The notes beneath the pieces are model-generated. The model searched no databases, had not been told where the DNA came from, and was given only the letters and a program-made list of their open reading frames with translations. A program made the position numbers and the translations under genes. DNA of 32,767 bases. Source: an uncultured bacterium. GTDB lineage: Bacteria; Fidelibacterota; Marinisomatia; Marinisomatales; UBA1611. Positions 11,064 to 21,733 of this stretch are shown here, piece after piece. The stretch is taken from positions 1 to 32,767 of the forward strand of contig CAJVZI010000013.1 of NCBI GenBank assembly GCA_913020665.1, in the 5' to 3' direction. Position 1 is the stretch's first letter; each line of letters opens with the position of its first letter.

Positions 11064-12232
11064 TCATACCTCAAAGACACTGCAGGTTTAATTCGTGCTA
11101 TACCACTTACTGGAATCCATGAAGCAATTATTGAAAAGATAAAAACCAGACTTAGTATTGCCGCAAATACAAAAATATCAAATGAAAATGGTACCTGATC
11201 CATAAAGTAAATATCAGACGGTATTTTTAAGATCCCATAGTTCAATTGTAAAAATATTATAATAGTTGATAAAAATCCTCCAAACAGTCCACCCAACAAT
11301 CCTATGAAAACACCCTGAAACAAAAAGATTTGCATTAACTGAGACCTTTTTATGCCTTGCGCAATTAGGATACCTATTTGACTTGATTTTTCTATTATGA
11401 TCATAGCAAGAGATGCAATTAGATTAACTAGACCAACTAGAGCGATCAAACCAAACATAAAATAAGCAGGCCATCGTTGAAGCGATATCCATTCAAAAAG
11501 CAGATCATGTCTTTCCTTCCAAGTTTCAATATGAAAGGGATAATTTATATTATCAACTATTTCAGGTGTGACCTGACTATTTAAAATAAATCCTGATACG
11601 TGGTCTTTTTGTAAATCAAATAGCCATCTTGCATCATGTAGATTTACATATGCCAGAGTTTTATCATATTCTTGGAGACCTGAATAAAATATGTCCCCTA
11701 CAATTAAAGATTTTATCCTTGGAATATGAAAAGGTGATTCCGCCTTAGAAAAAGATTGTAGAAATAACGTGTCACCTATATTGATATGTAAAGACCTTGC
11801 AAGACTATTCCCTAATATAATATTGCCTTTATCAACCTGGTCATTGTCATTATTTGAAATCGATTCAGGTAGAATATTTACCCCTTCAATCAATACTCCT
11901 TCTGCATAATTACTGTACCGTACCATACTTACACCTCGTATAAATGGTTCGATTAGAATGTCTGGTCTCTTGAGTAAAAAGTTAATTGGCTTTTGAGCAT
12001 TATTAATAGGTTTACCAATTATATGGCTTATCCTTGCTTGGCCTTCAAATGATGATAATTTCTCAGAAATAATCTGCTGAAATCCTTGAATGATGCTTGC
12101 TGTTAGCATTAATGCAGTGACTCCAATTGAAAGGCCACCTATCGCTAGCCAACTTGCATAAGAAGAAAAACTACCCGATCTGTGAGAGAATAAAAAACGT
12201 AATGCCAACCGAAGGCTTAGGAAAACTTTCAA
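11060..12232 (-). CDS. Lipoprotein-releasing ABC transporter permease (LolC/LolE family), second paralogue
   Basis: 390 aa; SLRLALRFLFSHRSGSFSSYASWLAIGGLSIGVTALMLTASIIQGFQ and EKSSQIGILIAQGIKRSQL; 4-nt overlap with the next permease. Confidence 0.85.
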   Translation of the reverse strand: MKVFLSLRLALRFLFSHRSGSFSSYASWLAIGGLSIGVTALMLTASIIQGFQQIISEKLSSFEGQARISHIIGKPINNAQKPINFLLKRPDILIEPFIRGVSMVRYSNYAEGVLIEGVNILPESISNNDNDQVDKGNIILGNSLARSLHINIGDTLFLQSFSKAESPFHIPRIKSLIVGDIFYSGLQEYDKTLAYVNLHDARWLFDLQKDHVSGFILNSQVTPEIVDNINYPFHIETWKERHDLLFEWISLQRWPAYFMFGLIALVGLVNLIASLAMIIIEKSSQIGILIAQGIKRSQLMQIFLFQGVFIGLLGGLFGGFLSTIIIFLQLNYGILKIPSDIYFMDQVPFSFDIFVFAAILSLVFIFSIIASWIPVSGIARIKPAVSLRYE

Positions 12233-13722
12233 GGACTTTCAGATCGCAATGTTGGGAATAGAATCACATCTTTTATCCATCTATTACTTGTAAGTAACAT
12301 TGTTAGCCGGTCAATACCAATTCCAACCCCGCCTGTTGGAGGCATTCCGCATTCCATAGCTTGAATAAAATTTTCATCAACTGGTTGTGCTTCATCATCA
12401 CCACGATCTCTTAATATTGCTTGAGCTTCTAGCCTTTCTCTTTGGTCAATAGGATCATTTAATTCTGAAAAAGAGTTGGCAAACTCTGCTCCACCAATAA
12501 ATAATTCAAAACGTTCGACTAAATTAGGGTCACCATCCCTATGCGCCTTAGCTAGCGGAGATATTGCTTTAGGATAATCAATTACAAATGTTGGTTGAAT
12601 TAGTTTTGGTTCTACTAACTGGCTCATTAATTCATCAAGAATTTGACCCAGATTAGAATTGTCATCAATATCAATGTCTTTTTCAGAACATATTTTTTTA
12701 AGTTGTTCTTGGTCTAGTTCTGATATATCGTGGCCTGTCGCCTCATTAAGTAGCTCTATAAAAGGTTTTCTAATAAACTTTTTGGATAGATCAATATCCA
12801 TACCACCCCAATTAATGCTCAATGCATTTATTTTTTTTGCAGATCTTCTGATAAGATCTTCTACTAATTCCATGCAATCCTCATAATCAGCATATGCCCA
12901 ATAAAATTCTAGCATGGTGAATTCAGGGTTATGATTTCGATCCATCCCTTCATTTCGAAAATCTTTTGCTATTTCATATACTCTATCAAAACCACCTATA
13001 ATCAGTCTTTTTAAATAAAGTTCATCTGCTATTCTTAGATAAAGGGTTTGATCCAATGAATTGTGATGAGTAGTAAAAGGGCGTGCATTAGCACCACCAT
13101 ACAATGGTTGCAAAACCGGTGTTTCTACTTCAAGAAAACCTTTCGCATCTAAAAATTCTCTGATCGATCTAATTATAGATGCCCTCTTAATAAATGTTTC
13201 CTTTACCTCGGGATTAAGTATTAAATCTAGGTGTCGGTTTCTATAGCGTTGCTCCTTATCTGAAAAGGAATCAAACACTTGACCATCTTTTTCTTTTACT
13301 ACAGGTAATGGGCGGATACTTTTTGCTAAAATAGTGATGGTTGAAGTATGAACAGATATCTCTCCTGTCTTTGTAGTAAATACTAATCCTTCAACTCCTA
13401 CGTAATCACCAATATCTAATAACTTAAAATATGAATAAGATTCATCACCAACATCATCTCTTCGAATAAAAAATTGGATTTTCCCTTCACAATCCATTAT
13501 TTGCGCAAAAGATGCTTTACCCATCTTTCTGATGGCCATGATTCGACCAGCAATTTTAACTGATTGCCCTTCTAATTCATCATAATTTGATTTGATGCTC
13601 TCACTAGAGTGTGATGGATTGAATTTTACAGGATATGGGTCAACGCCAGCTTTTCTTAGTGTATCCAATTTTTCTAAACGAAATGCCATTATTTGTTTTA
13701 AGCTTTTATGTTGATCTGACAT
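12229..13722 (-). CDS. lysS: Lysyl-tRNA synthetase, class II
   Basis: 497 aa; HLDLILNPEVKETFIKRASIIRSIREFLDAKGFLEVETPVLQ, RNEGMDRNHNPEFTMLE, GGVGIGIDRLTMLLT. Confidence 0.98.
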   Translation of the reverse strand: MSDQHKSLKQIMAFRLEKLDTLRKAGVDPYPVKFNPSHSSESIKSNYDELEGQSVKIAGRIMAIRKMGKASFAQIMDCEGKIQFFIRRDDVGDESYSYFKLLDIGDYVGVEGLVFTTKTGEISVHTSTITILAKSIRPLPVVKEKDGQVFDSFSDKEQRYRNRHLDLILNPEVKETFIKRASIIRSIREFLDAKGFLEVETPVLQPLYGGANARPFTTHHNSLDQTLYLRIADELYLKRLIIGGFDRVYEIAKDFRNEGMDRNHNPEFTMLEFYWAYADYEDCMELVEDLIRRSAKKINALSINWGGMDIDLSKKFIRKPFIELLNEATGHDISELDQEQLKKICSEKDIDIDDNSNLGQILDELMSQLVEPKLIQPTFVIDYPKAISPLAKAHRDGDPNLVERFELFIGGAEFANSFSELNDPIDQRERLEAQAILRDRGDDEAQPVDENFIQAMECGMPPTGGVGIGIDRLTMLLTSNRWIKDVILFPTLRSESP

Positions 13723-13724
13723 GA

Positions 13725-14844
13725 TTAGTCCTTTACAGTGTTTCCTTTATTATTAATCATGCTCAATAAATAAGCACGAATAAATTGGTTCAAGTTACCA
13801 TCCATAACGGCTTGGATATTGCCATTCTCTTCCTTAGTACGATGGTCCTTTACCATCTGGTAAGGATGAAAAATATAAGATCGAATTTGGCTACCCCACC
13901 CAATATCCATTTTTTGATCTTCCAAATCTTTATTTTTTTCTTTCTCTTTTTCAATTTCTAATTGATATAAACGTGATTTTAAAATTTTCATTGCCTGATT
14001 TTTATTCTTGTGTTGAGAACGTTGATTCTGGCACTGTGCAACAATGCCTGTTGGGATATGAGTAATGCGTACTGCAGAATCAGTTTTATTTACATGCTGA
14101 CCTCCTGCGCCACTTGCTCTATAAGTATCTATTCTTAGTTCAGATTGATTGATATCAATCTCTATATTATCCTCCACTGCAGGATAAACAAAAACAGATG
14201 CAAAACTGGTATGCCTTCTACTATTTGAGTCAAATGGAGAAATTCTAACCATTCTGTGGACACCTGCTTCACCTTTTAATAAACCAAAAACATAGTCACC
14301 TTTTAACTCAAAAGTAACATCTTTAATACCAGCTTCATCGCCAGTTTGAAAATCAATAATATCTAGTTTACATTCTTCTTTCTCTGCCCATCTTGTATAC
14401 ATGCGGTATAACATTTGTGCCCAATCTTGGCTTTCTGTACCACCTGCACCAGGATGTATTGAAACAATTGCATTTTGGATATCTTCTGGCTTACTTAGAG
14501 TTAATTTCAACTCTACTTCATCAACAATGTTTTTATAAGCATATAATTCAGTTTCAATTTCATTTAAATCTGTTTCTCCAGCATCTGCAAATTCGAATAA
14601 AATTTCCATGTCATCATGCCGCCGTTCAAGATCGGTCCAAAGTGCAATCTCTTTTTCAATAAGAGATATCTGTTTTAAAATATTAGTAGCATCTTCATTA
14701 TCATTCCAGAAATCTGGCTTAGATGAATCTTTCCTTAATTTTTCTAGATGAATCGAACGATTTTCTAAGTCAAAGATGCCTCCGCATTTCTAAATCTTTT
14801 TTCTTAGCTAGGTTAAAATGTTCTTTTAGTTCGCTTAACTCCAT
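13725..14844 (-). CDS. prfB: Peptide chain release factor 2, expressed through a +1 programmed frameshift
   Basis: Downstream frame has RF2 motifs (HPGAGGTESQDWAQMLYRMYTRW, RASGAGGQHVNKTDSAVRITHIPTGI). Upstream 24-codon ORF (MELSELKEHFNLAKKKDLEMRRHL) from ATG at 14844 ends in UGA at 14770-14772 within CGGAGG-CAU-CUU-UGA-C; shifting +1 there joins the frames (DLENRSIHLEKLRKDSSKPDFWND...), giving about 372 aa. The ORF track starts only at an internal Met (14609). Confidence 0.96.
14769..14784 (-). promoter_or_regulatory. RF2 +1 programmed frameshift element
   Basis: Minus strand CGG AGG CAT CTT TGA C: SD-like GGAGG, 3-nt spacer, CUU slippery codon, UGA stop, following C, matching the classical RF2 autoregulatory site. 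Confidence 0.95.
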
Positions 14845-14870
14845 TTAAAAATTTACAATAGTGTTTGAAA

Positions 14871-14888
14871 AGGATTAAGAATAATCCT
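14871..14888 (-). terminator. Possible weak terminator hairpin between cdaA and prfB
   Basis: Minus strand AGGATTA-TTCT-TAATCCT-TTTC, 7-bp stem and short U run, 8 nt past the cdaA stop. Confidence 0.35.
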
Positions 14889-14895
14889 ATGCTGG

Positions 14896-15672
14896 TCAGT
14901 CACCTGAAGAAATAAATAAACGTTCATTCAAATAACGACGAAGTTTCATTTCATCCATATCCATATTAGTAAATCTTCCATTTTCAGCGGTGATAATTGT
15001 ACCTCGTTCTTCAGAAATAACGACTACTATAGCGTCAGACTCCTCTGTTATTCCTAATGCAGCGCGGTGCCTTGTACCCATTTCAGGCAGAATCATTTGG
15101 CTTTCTGTTAGAGGTAAAATACAACCTGCAGCTTCAAGAAGAGTGTTTTGCATAATAACTGCTCCATCATGCATTGGTGATTCTGGATTGAATACTGACA
15201 TTAATAAAGGAGCTGAGACCTCAGCTTTTAATTGTATACCTGCTTCCTTATATGAACGTAAACCTGTTTCTCTTTGTATTACTATCAATGCACCCCATTT
15301 TTTTTCTGATAGTTGAAGTGATGCATCAACTATCGCCTCTAACGATCTCGAAGTCCCCATTCTAAAGATTCGTTGAAAAAACCGAGTTTGACCAATATAA
15401 ATCAATAGGCGACGAATTTCAGGTTGGAAAAGTATGACGAATGCAACTACCCATACAGTTTGAAATTGATTGACCAGCCAAGACATTGCACTCAAACCAA
15501 ATGAATTAAATATAAATGATGAAATAAGTAATATCACAAGACCTATTAACATTTGACCTGCTCGTGTATCTTTAAAATATTGATAGACCTTATAGAATAC
15601 CCAGGTAACAAGGATAATATCAATTAAATCAATCAGCGTAACAGTTAAAAACCCTAGCTTGAAAAGTGTCAT
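14896..15672 (-). CDS. cdaA: Membrane-bound diadenylate cyclase CdaA/DacA (c-di-AMP synthase)
   Basis: 258 aa; N-terminal TM helices then DAC domain with MHDGAVIMQ and GTRHRAALGITEESDAIVVVISEERGTI. Confidence 0.94.
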   Translation of the reverse strand: MTLFKLGFLTVTLIDLIDIILVTWVFYKVYQYFKDTRAGQMLIGLVILLISSFIFNSFGLSAMSWLVNQFQTVWVVAFVILFQPEIRRLLIYIGQTRFFQRIFRMGTSRSLEAIVDASLQLSEKKWGALIVIQRETGLRSYKEAGIQLKAEVSAPLLMSVFNPESPMHDGAVIMQNTLLEAAGCILPLTESQMILPEMGTRHRAALGITEESDAIVVVISEERGTIITAENGRFTNMDMDEMKLRRYLNERLFISSGD

Positions 15673-16541
15673 GCTGCAGTCCTAATCTTTTCAACTATTG
15701 TTACTACCCTTTTTATTTCTTTCACATCGTGGACGCGAACAATCCTAGCTCCATTCATAACTCCCACTGCCACAGCGGCAGCTGTACCTTCTAACCTATC
15801 ATCAACTGGTAGATTAAGGGTTGTTCCTATAAATGATTTTCTGCTTGGTCCAATCATAACAGGGAATCCTAATTTGCAAAATTCATTCAATTGATTGATC
15901 AATTGGAAATTGTCGCCAACTGTTTTACCAAAACCAATCCCAGGATCTAAAATAATCTGTTTTTTTTTAATCCCTGCATCTGTAGCAAGTTTAATCTTGC
16001 TCTTAAAAAAAGAAGATATATCTATTATAAGGTCATCGTAAACTGGTTTATTCTGCATATTTGACGGGTCTCCTTGCATATGCATAATAATCACAGGGAC
16101 TTTTGATTCTCGAACAACATCAATCATTTTATTATCAAAGGAAAATCCGCTAATATCATTGATTATGTTAGCACCAGATTGTATTGCCTTTTGGGCAACC
16201 ATGGACTTTGTTGTATCAATTGATATAATAATTTCTGGAGATAACTCTCTAATCTGTTTGACTACTGGTATTATTCTTTGAATTTCCTCTTCTTCAGAAA
16301 TCTTCTTAGCACCTGGCCTAGTCGATTCACCACCTATATCTATAATATCTATACCATATTCAATCAACTGAAGAGCATGTCTAACTGCTTCATCAGTATT
16401 ATAAAATAGACCTCCATCGCTAAATGAATCAGGAGTAACATTTAAAATTCCCATAACTAGTGTCTCTCGATTAGGATCTTGACACCAGTCATAAAATGAT
16501 TTTACAATTAAAGCTTGATCCAACTCAGGGTTTAGCTCCAA
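15669..16541 (-). CDS. folP: Dihydropteroate synthase
   Basis: 290 aa; VMGILNVTPDSFSDGG, IIDIGGESTRPGA, IILDPGIGFGKT, RVHDVKEI. Confidence 0.97.
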   Translation of the reverse strand: MELNPELDQALIVKSFYDWCQDPNRETLVMGILNVTPDSFSDGGLFYNTDEAVRHALQLIEYGIDIIDIGGESTRPGAKKISEEEEIQRIIPVVKQIRELSPEIIISIDTTKSMVAQKAIQSGANIINDISGFSFDNKMIDVVRESKVPVIIMHMQGDPSNMQNKPVYDDLIIDISSFFKSKIKLATDAGIKKKQIILDPGIGFGKTVGDNFQLINQLNEFCKLGFPVMIGPSRKSFIGTTLNLPVDDRLEGTAAAVAVGVMNGARIVRVHDVKEIKRVVTIVEKIRTAA

Positions 16542-18636
16542 GTTTTTTTCTTGTGGTAGGTGTTTTAGGATTTACATCCTTATTATTCAATGGTTTTTTA
16601 CCATTTGATGAGTTGTGATTTGACCCATTTTTTGTATTTCTTTTACGCTGATACCTACGCCTGGGTCTTTTTTGATTTTTAGATACTGAGGTTCCATTAA
16701 GCGGCCTTGTCAGTTTTTCACCCTTTAAAATCTTATCTAAGTCTTTTGAATCAATGGTTTCATATTTCAATAATTCTTTCGCCATTCGGTGCAATATTTC
16801 AATATCCTTGCGAAGAATTTCATCTGCTAATCTTTGGGAATCCCTGACAATTCGAGATATTTCTTCATCAATCATCCTAGCTGTAACTTCGCTATAATCT
16901 CGGCTAGATTGAATCTCGCGCCCTAAAAATACTTCCTCATTTTTTTTACCAAATGTCATCGGACCCAATAAATCACTCATTCCCCATTCCGTTACCATCT
17001 TTCTTGCTATTTGTGTTGCCTGTTCGATGTCATTACCTGCTCCAGTAGTCATTTGGTCAAAAATAAGCATCTCAGCACTTCTTCCTCCCATTAATATTGC
17101 TAATCGACCTTCTACATAATTCCTAGTATACCCGTGTTTTTCATCCATTGGAAGTTGCATTGTTACACCTAGAGCACGACCACGAGGAATGATTGTAATT
17201 TTATGAACAGGGTCAGCGCCTTTAGTCTTTATTGCTACCAAAGCATGTCCTGCTTCATGATAAGCAGTGACCTCTTTCTCCTCATCTGAAAGAATCATAC
17301 TTTTTCTTTGAACACCCATCATAACTTTATCTTTTGCTTCTTCAAAATCATCCATATCTATGGATTTTTTTCGTTTTCTTGCTGCAAGTAAAGCAGCTTC
17401 ATTTACAATATTTGCAATATCAGCTCCTACCATTCCAGGAGTGCCCTTTGCTATTGATTCTAAATCTACTTTTCTATGATTAATTACAACTTTTTTTGTA
17501 TGAACTTTTAATATTCCAAGTCTTCCTTTAATATCTGGAATATCCACAACAATCTGCCTGTCAAATCTACCCGGCCTTAATAAAGCAGGGTCAAGAACAT
17601 CAGGACGGTTGGTAGCTGCTATAACTATGACATTCTGCGTATTATCAAATCCATCCATTTCAACCAAGAGAGCATTTAATGTTTGTTCTCTTTCATCATG
17701 CCCACCGCCTATTCCTGCTCCTCTTTGGCGACCTACAGCATCCATTTCATCAATGAAAACTATACAGGGTGAACTTTTCTTTGCTTGATCAAACAAATCT
17801 CTTACACGAGAGGCTCCAACGCCAACAAACATTTCAACAAAATCAGCACCACTTAAACTATAAAACGGAACGGCAGCTTCTCCAGCTATGGCTCTAGCAA
17901 GAAGTGTTTTTCCTGTACCAGGAGGTCCTACCAACAAGGCACCTTTTGGTACAGTAGCACCTAATTTCTGGAACCTCTTAGGATTTTTTAAAAAATCAAT
18001 CACTTCTTTTAATTCTTCTTTCGCCTCTTCACAACCTGCAACATCTTTAAAAGTAACTCTAGGCTGGTCTGATGTCCACAAAGCTGCTCTACTCTTTCCA
18101 AACTTAAAAATACCACCTACTCCACCAGCTCCACCTTGCATTCGCCTTATCATAAAAAACCAAAATCCCAGAAGCAATATCCATGGAAGCATATTTAAGA
18201 GATATCCTGTCCAGTCGATTGTTTTTTCTTTGAACGTATACTCTAAACCAGCAGTATCCCATTCATTAGTATTCTCACGATCCACAAAGGGTAATGTTAG
18301 TTTGAAATGTGTTATGTCATTTAATTGCGTACCTAAAGGGGAGCTAATTGACTGAGGGGTTTTAAACTCTCCATGAAATACATCTCCCATAATGACAGCT
18401 TTATGTATATCTCCATTTTCCAGATATTTTCTATATTCTGTATACTCAATCTCAATCTCTTTTTTCCCAGCATCTGTTAATAGTCCTGAAATATAAACTG
18501 CACTAAAAATAATAATCAGCCATATAAAACTGGTTTTACTTGCTCTTCTCCAGTCAAAATTGTCGTGTTGATTATTCTGTTTGTTTTTATCTGCTTTATT
18601 ACTTTGGTTTTTATTATTTGCCATATTTTTCTTCAT
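16525..18636 (-). CDS. ftsH: ATP-dependent zinc metalloprotease FtsH
   Basis: 703 aa; [21 protein letters not shown]-type [21 protein letters not shown], zinc motif HEAGHALVA. Confidence 0.98.
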   Translation of the reverse strand: MKKNMANNKNQSNKADKNKQNNQHDNFDWRRASKTSFIWLIIIFSAVYISGLLTDAGKKEIEIEYTEYRKYLENGDIHKAVIMGDVFHGEFKTPQSISSPLGTQLNDITHFKLTLPFVDRENTNEWDTAGLEYTFKEKTIDWTGYLLNMLPWILLLGFWFFMIRRMQGGAGGVGGIFKFGKSRAALWTSDQPRVTFKDVAGCEEAKEELKEVIDFLKNPKRFQKLGATVPKGALLVGPPGTGKTLLARAIAGEAAVPFYSLSGADFVEMFVGVGASRVRDLFDQAKKSSPCIVFIDEMDAVGRQRGAGIGGGHDEREQTLNALLVEMDGFDNTQNVIVIAATNRPDVLDPALLRPGRFDRQIVVDIPDIKGRLGILKVHTKKVVINHRKVDLESIAKGTPGMVGADIANIVNEAALLAARKRKKSIDMDDFEEAKDKVMMGVQRKSMILSDEEKEVTAYHEAGHALVAIKTKGADPVHKITIIPRGRALGVTMQLPMDEKHGYTRNYVEGRLAILMGGRSAEMLIFDQMTTGAGNDIEQATQIARKMVTEWGMSDLLGPMTFGKKNEEVFLGREIQSSRDYSEVTARMIDEEISRIVRDSQRLADEILRKDIEILHRMAKELLKYETIDSKDLDKILKGEKLTRPLNGTSVSKNQKRPRRRYQRKRNTKNGSNHNSSNGKKPLNNKDVNPKTPTTRKKLGAKP

Positions 18637-19172
18637 TCTGATAAATCATTTTTTATCATATATAAGCCATTTAAATGTCTCATTTTTTGTTCATAATCTA
18701 ACCCATATCCTACAACAAATTCCTGAGGAATTTCAAACCCAATATAATCTATTTTAAAATCAATTTTTGCTACACTAGGTTTATACAACAAAGTTGCGAT
18801 TGCAATTGATTTTGGTGATGAACCAAATAATCTTTCACGTAGAAACTTTATCGTAAGGCCAGTATCTATAATATCTTCAACTAAAATTATATTTCTATCT
18901 TTTACATCAGCTGATATATCCTTTAAAAGCTGGATTGTTCCAGATGATTTTTTTCCAGAATAACTACGGACTTTTATGAAATCCATTTCACAATCTATCG
19001 ATAAGGATCTCATGAGGTCAGCCATAAAAATAAAACTACCATTTAATACGCCAATAAAAATAGGCTCTTTTTTTTCATATTCTTCAGATATTTCCGAACC
19101 TAACTCTTCTACTCTATTCTTAATATCAGATGATGAGTAAAGACTAATTAAATTATCATCCATTTTTTTCAT
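18633..19172 (-). CDS. hpt: Hypoxanthine phosphoribosyltransferase
   Basis: Phosphoribosyltransferase motif NIILVEDIIDTGLTI, IGVLNGSFIFMADL. ATG at 19170-19172 overlaps the tilS TGA (ATGA), so this start is preferred over the ORF-track start at 19190. Confidence 0.93.
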   Translation of the reverse strand: MKKMDDNLISLYSSSDIKNRVEELGSEISEEYEKKEPIFIGVLNGSFIFMADLMRSLSIDCEMDFIKVRSYSGKKSSGTIQLLKDISADVKDRNIILVEDIIDTGLTIKFLRERLFGSSPKSIAIATLLYKPSVAKIDFKIDYIGFEIPQEFVVGYGLDYEQKMRHLNGLYMIKNDLSE

Positions 19173-20635
19173 GAATGCAAGTAATCCCAAGTCAACGTAG
19201 CAGTCTCAGATGTTTGATCTGTTAGTCTTATGTAATTAGAAATTCTTTTGCCGCAGACCCAAACAATCTTCCCGTCAGCAGTCAAAACACTCTGTGATTC
19301 TTTTGATATACGATCCACTTTTTGATTTATGAGGAAGTCGCTAATCTTTTGATGTCCACGCATTCCTAATGGTTGAAATGAGTCTCCTTCTTTCCAGATT
19401 CTAAGCTCAAGTTTTTTATTTTTCAATTTTGACCAATCAACAGATTCAGAATTTTTTGAGAAATCTTTAATTTGATCTTGAACAATCAATTCATATTTAA
19501 AGTTCAAATAGGAAGTGGGAATATTAGGACAAAGTTCAACTGAATGCATTTTATCCTTGCAGGGTCTATTTATAATAAGATTACCTCTATTATTAAGTAT
19601 CCTAAATCCATTATGTAATTCATGAATCGTACCTGTACTACTTTTATCAATAAATTGATTTAACATTTTAATTTGATGTTTTGACCAAAGTTGGTTTTCA
19701 TTATCTATTAATAATTGAATCAATCTTATCTTGACCATTTTTGGCAATGTGGTAATAAAATCTTTAGATATAATTAAATCTTTTTTATTTTGGATTACTT
19801 TTTCGATCAAATAAGTCTTGATCATAAAATCAAGTGAATTTTTCCATTCATTAAAATGATCGATTGAGTTCCTAATACCTGAAATGATATTTGGAAATTG
19901 TTTTTCCCAATTATTTATCACTTTATGACGAATAAAGTTTCTTGGAATAGATATATCCGAATTAGATAGATCTTCACAATAATTGTATCCAATCCTTTTT
20001 GAAAATTCTATTATATCAATTTTTGAAAAATTTAGCATAGGACGTAATATGTTATCGCGCTTCTTAGCTATGCCTCTAAGTCCAGACACACCTGTTTGGC
20101 GTCCTAAATTCATTAATAATGTTTCAACTTGATCATTACCATGATGAGCTGTCATTATCCATTTACTTTTCGTTTTTGCATGAATAGTCTTTAGGAAACA
20201 ATAACGCTCATTTCGTGCCCATTCTTCTATGCTAGCTTTATTATCACGATATTTCGGGTCTAAAGTTTTATTATAGAATGGTATTTTTAAATCTCTACTT
20301 AATTCCTCAACAAAATACTCTTCATCATCACTTTCTTGTCTAAGTTGATGATTTATATGTGCAACTATGAGTTGATTATATTCAAGGGCTTTTAATAATA
20401 GGAGTAGTGTAACTGAATCTAGACCTCCTGATACAGCAACAACCAATCTGTCATTTTTAGATAGATAATTAAATCCGATTAATTGCTTTTTAAATTTTAT
20501 AAAGAAAGGGTCTTTTTGTATTAATCTTTTTTTCAATTCTTGTTGCTGATTAACTGTTTTTTGGATATCTATTAGATACTTTATTTCAAATAATATTAAA
20601 AAATAAATGTGACAAACATTGAATTTTATCCTCAT
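19169..20635 (-). CDS. tilS: tRNA(Ile)-lysidine synthetase (start uncertain)
   Basis: PP-loop SGGLDSVTLLLLL, HINHQLRQESDDEE, TAHHGNDQVETLLMNLGRQTGVSGLRGI. The annotated ATG gives a hydrophobic N-terminal extension that overlaps the upstream gene by 50 nt. Confidence 0.93.
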   Translation of the reverse strand: MRIKFNVCHIYFLILFEIKYLIDIQKTVNQQQELKKRLIQKDPFFIKFKKQLIGFNYLSKNDRLVVAVSGGLDSVTLLLLLKALEYNQLIVAHINHQLRQESDDEEYFVEELSRDLKIPFYNKTLDPKYRDNKASIEEWARNERYCFLKTIHAKTKSKWIMTAHHGNDQVETLLMNLGRQTGVSGLRGIAKKRDNILRPMLNFSKIDIIEFSKRIGYNYCEDLSNSDISIPRNFIRHKVINNWEKQFPNIISGIRNSIDHFNEWKNSLDFMIKTYLIEKVIQNKKDLIISKDFITTLPKMVKIRLIQLLIDNENQLWSKHQIKMLNQFIDKSSTGTIHELHNGFRILNNRGNLIINRPCKDKMHSVELCPNIPTSYLNFKYELIVQDQIKDFSKNSESVDWSKLKNKKLELRIWKEGDSFQPLGMRGHQKISDFLINQKVDRISKESQSVLTADGKIVWVCGKRISNYIRLTDQTSETATLTWDYLHS

Positions 20636-21650
20636 AAGAATGGGGATATAACATCCACTCTGCAGCTGATATCGAACTTAATATTGAATTACCATCCTGA
20701 GGAGTAAAACAAAAACCTGAAACTTCATGATCATTACGAATGTGTAATGATTGCTCAACTACTACAGTTTGGTTCATAATTCGCCCATAATGACCATGGT
20801 CTCTTCCAAATGAAAACACAGTACTTGTTAAATCTTTAGTGGTAATTGCGATGTGATCATTACTATGGAGTTTTTCTTTGATTTCATTCAAAGTAGTTGG
20901 TTCTTTTAATTTTAGATTAAACCATAGTATATGCATATACTGACTATTTACCTTCATTGCTGATGAAAAAAGGTTAAGATCCATTCCTAACGTTGAAAAT
21001 AATCCAGCAGCATCTGCAGCATGGTGTGTACCATATTTCTCATTAGCATGTTTACCCACTTGAGGCGAAGGGATAAAATTCTCTGGCTGGCTAATATCAT
21101 TTGCCCTTCTGATACAAACATACTTTCCTTCAATTAGATTATCAGGATTACCATCAAGAGCAATAGTTTTAGTTACGCACGCCATATTATGGGTGTTGCA
21201 GGAAACAATTTGAATAAATTTATCTTTTGCATTTAGCGCACTATCGTTGATTCCTCTGGCATATTTTTTTCCAAAACCATCTTCACTCCCTTGCGCAAGA
21301 AAACCTTTTACATTATTTGAGAATTTTTCATAATAGTTTACTTTATTCGCATGTCCCACACCTTTTGGCGTACAATCAATGATGACAGAGGCGCGACGTA
21401 TTGACTCTTCTGTCTCCAAATCAGGATCCATACCAAGTTTCTTAAATTCTTTTTCCTTACCATCATCTACTGCGAGTCGAGCGCCCCTTTCAAGGAGATC
21501 AAAAACTTTTGAACGATCATTTTTTAATGCCGAATTCTTATGAAAAGTAATTTCGTCAATACCTAATTGCTCTTCATAATCGCATAATAGACCAATCAAT
21601 GGCTCGCCTATTGTGCCTGTGCCAATTACATGTACTATTTTTCGTTCCAC
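20586..21650 (-). CDS. Type II (archaeal-type) glyceraldehyde-3-phosphate dehydrogenase-like protein
   Basis: 354 aa from GTG; Rossmann VIGTGTIGEPLIGLL, VIIDCTPKGVGHANKVNYYE, IVSCNTHNM, NSQYMHILWFNLKL, C-terminal NSILSSISAAEWML; layout resembles archaeal GAPDH (DCTPxGxGxxN / SCNTTG / MH) from memory. GGAG SD 8 nt before the GTG. Confidence 0.62.
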   Translation of the reverse strand: MERKIVHVIGTGTIGEPLIGLLCDYEEQLGIDEITFHKNSALKNDRSKVFDLLERGARLAVDDGKEKEFKKLGMDPDLETEESIRRASVIIDCTPKGVGHANKVNYYEKFSNNVKGFLAQGSEDGFGKKYARGINDSALNAKDKFIQIVSCNTHNMACVTKTIALDGNPDNLIEGKYVCIRRANDISQPENFIPSPQVGKHANEKYGTHHAADAAGLFSTLGMDLNLFSSAMKVNSQYMHILWFNLKLKEPTTLNEIKEKLHSNDHIAITTKDLTSTVFSFGRDHGHYGRIMNQTVVVEQSLHIRNDHEVSGFCFTPQDGNSILSSISAAEWMLYPHSYEDKIQCLSHLFFNII

Positions 21651-21733
21651 TATACTATCTCCAAAAGACTAATTCTTAATAAAACAATTCTACAAATAAG
21701 TAAAAATCCGTACATGCATTTTTGAATCTTAGA

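Noticed and set aside
9900-12232. Two adjacent permeases as a recent tandem duplication
   Set aside because: The two proteins are clearly divergent and match the usual LolC/LolE pairing.
14609-14844. prfB as a pseudogene or truncated by an in-frame stop
   Set aside because: The stop sits in a canonical RF2 frameshift site and the +1 frame continues into conserved RF2 sequence.
14990-15316. 108-aa plus-strand ORF opposite cdaA
   Set aside because: Antisense shadow of the conserved DAC domain; no supporting start or promoter signal.
17888-18355. 155-aa plus-strand ORF opposite ftsH
   Set aside because: Fully antisense to the highly conserved FtsH ATPase region; composition looks like a shadow ORF with no recognizable motif.
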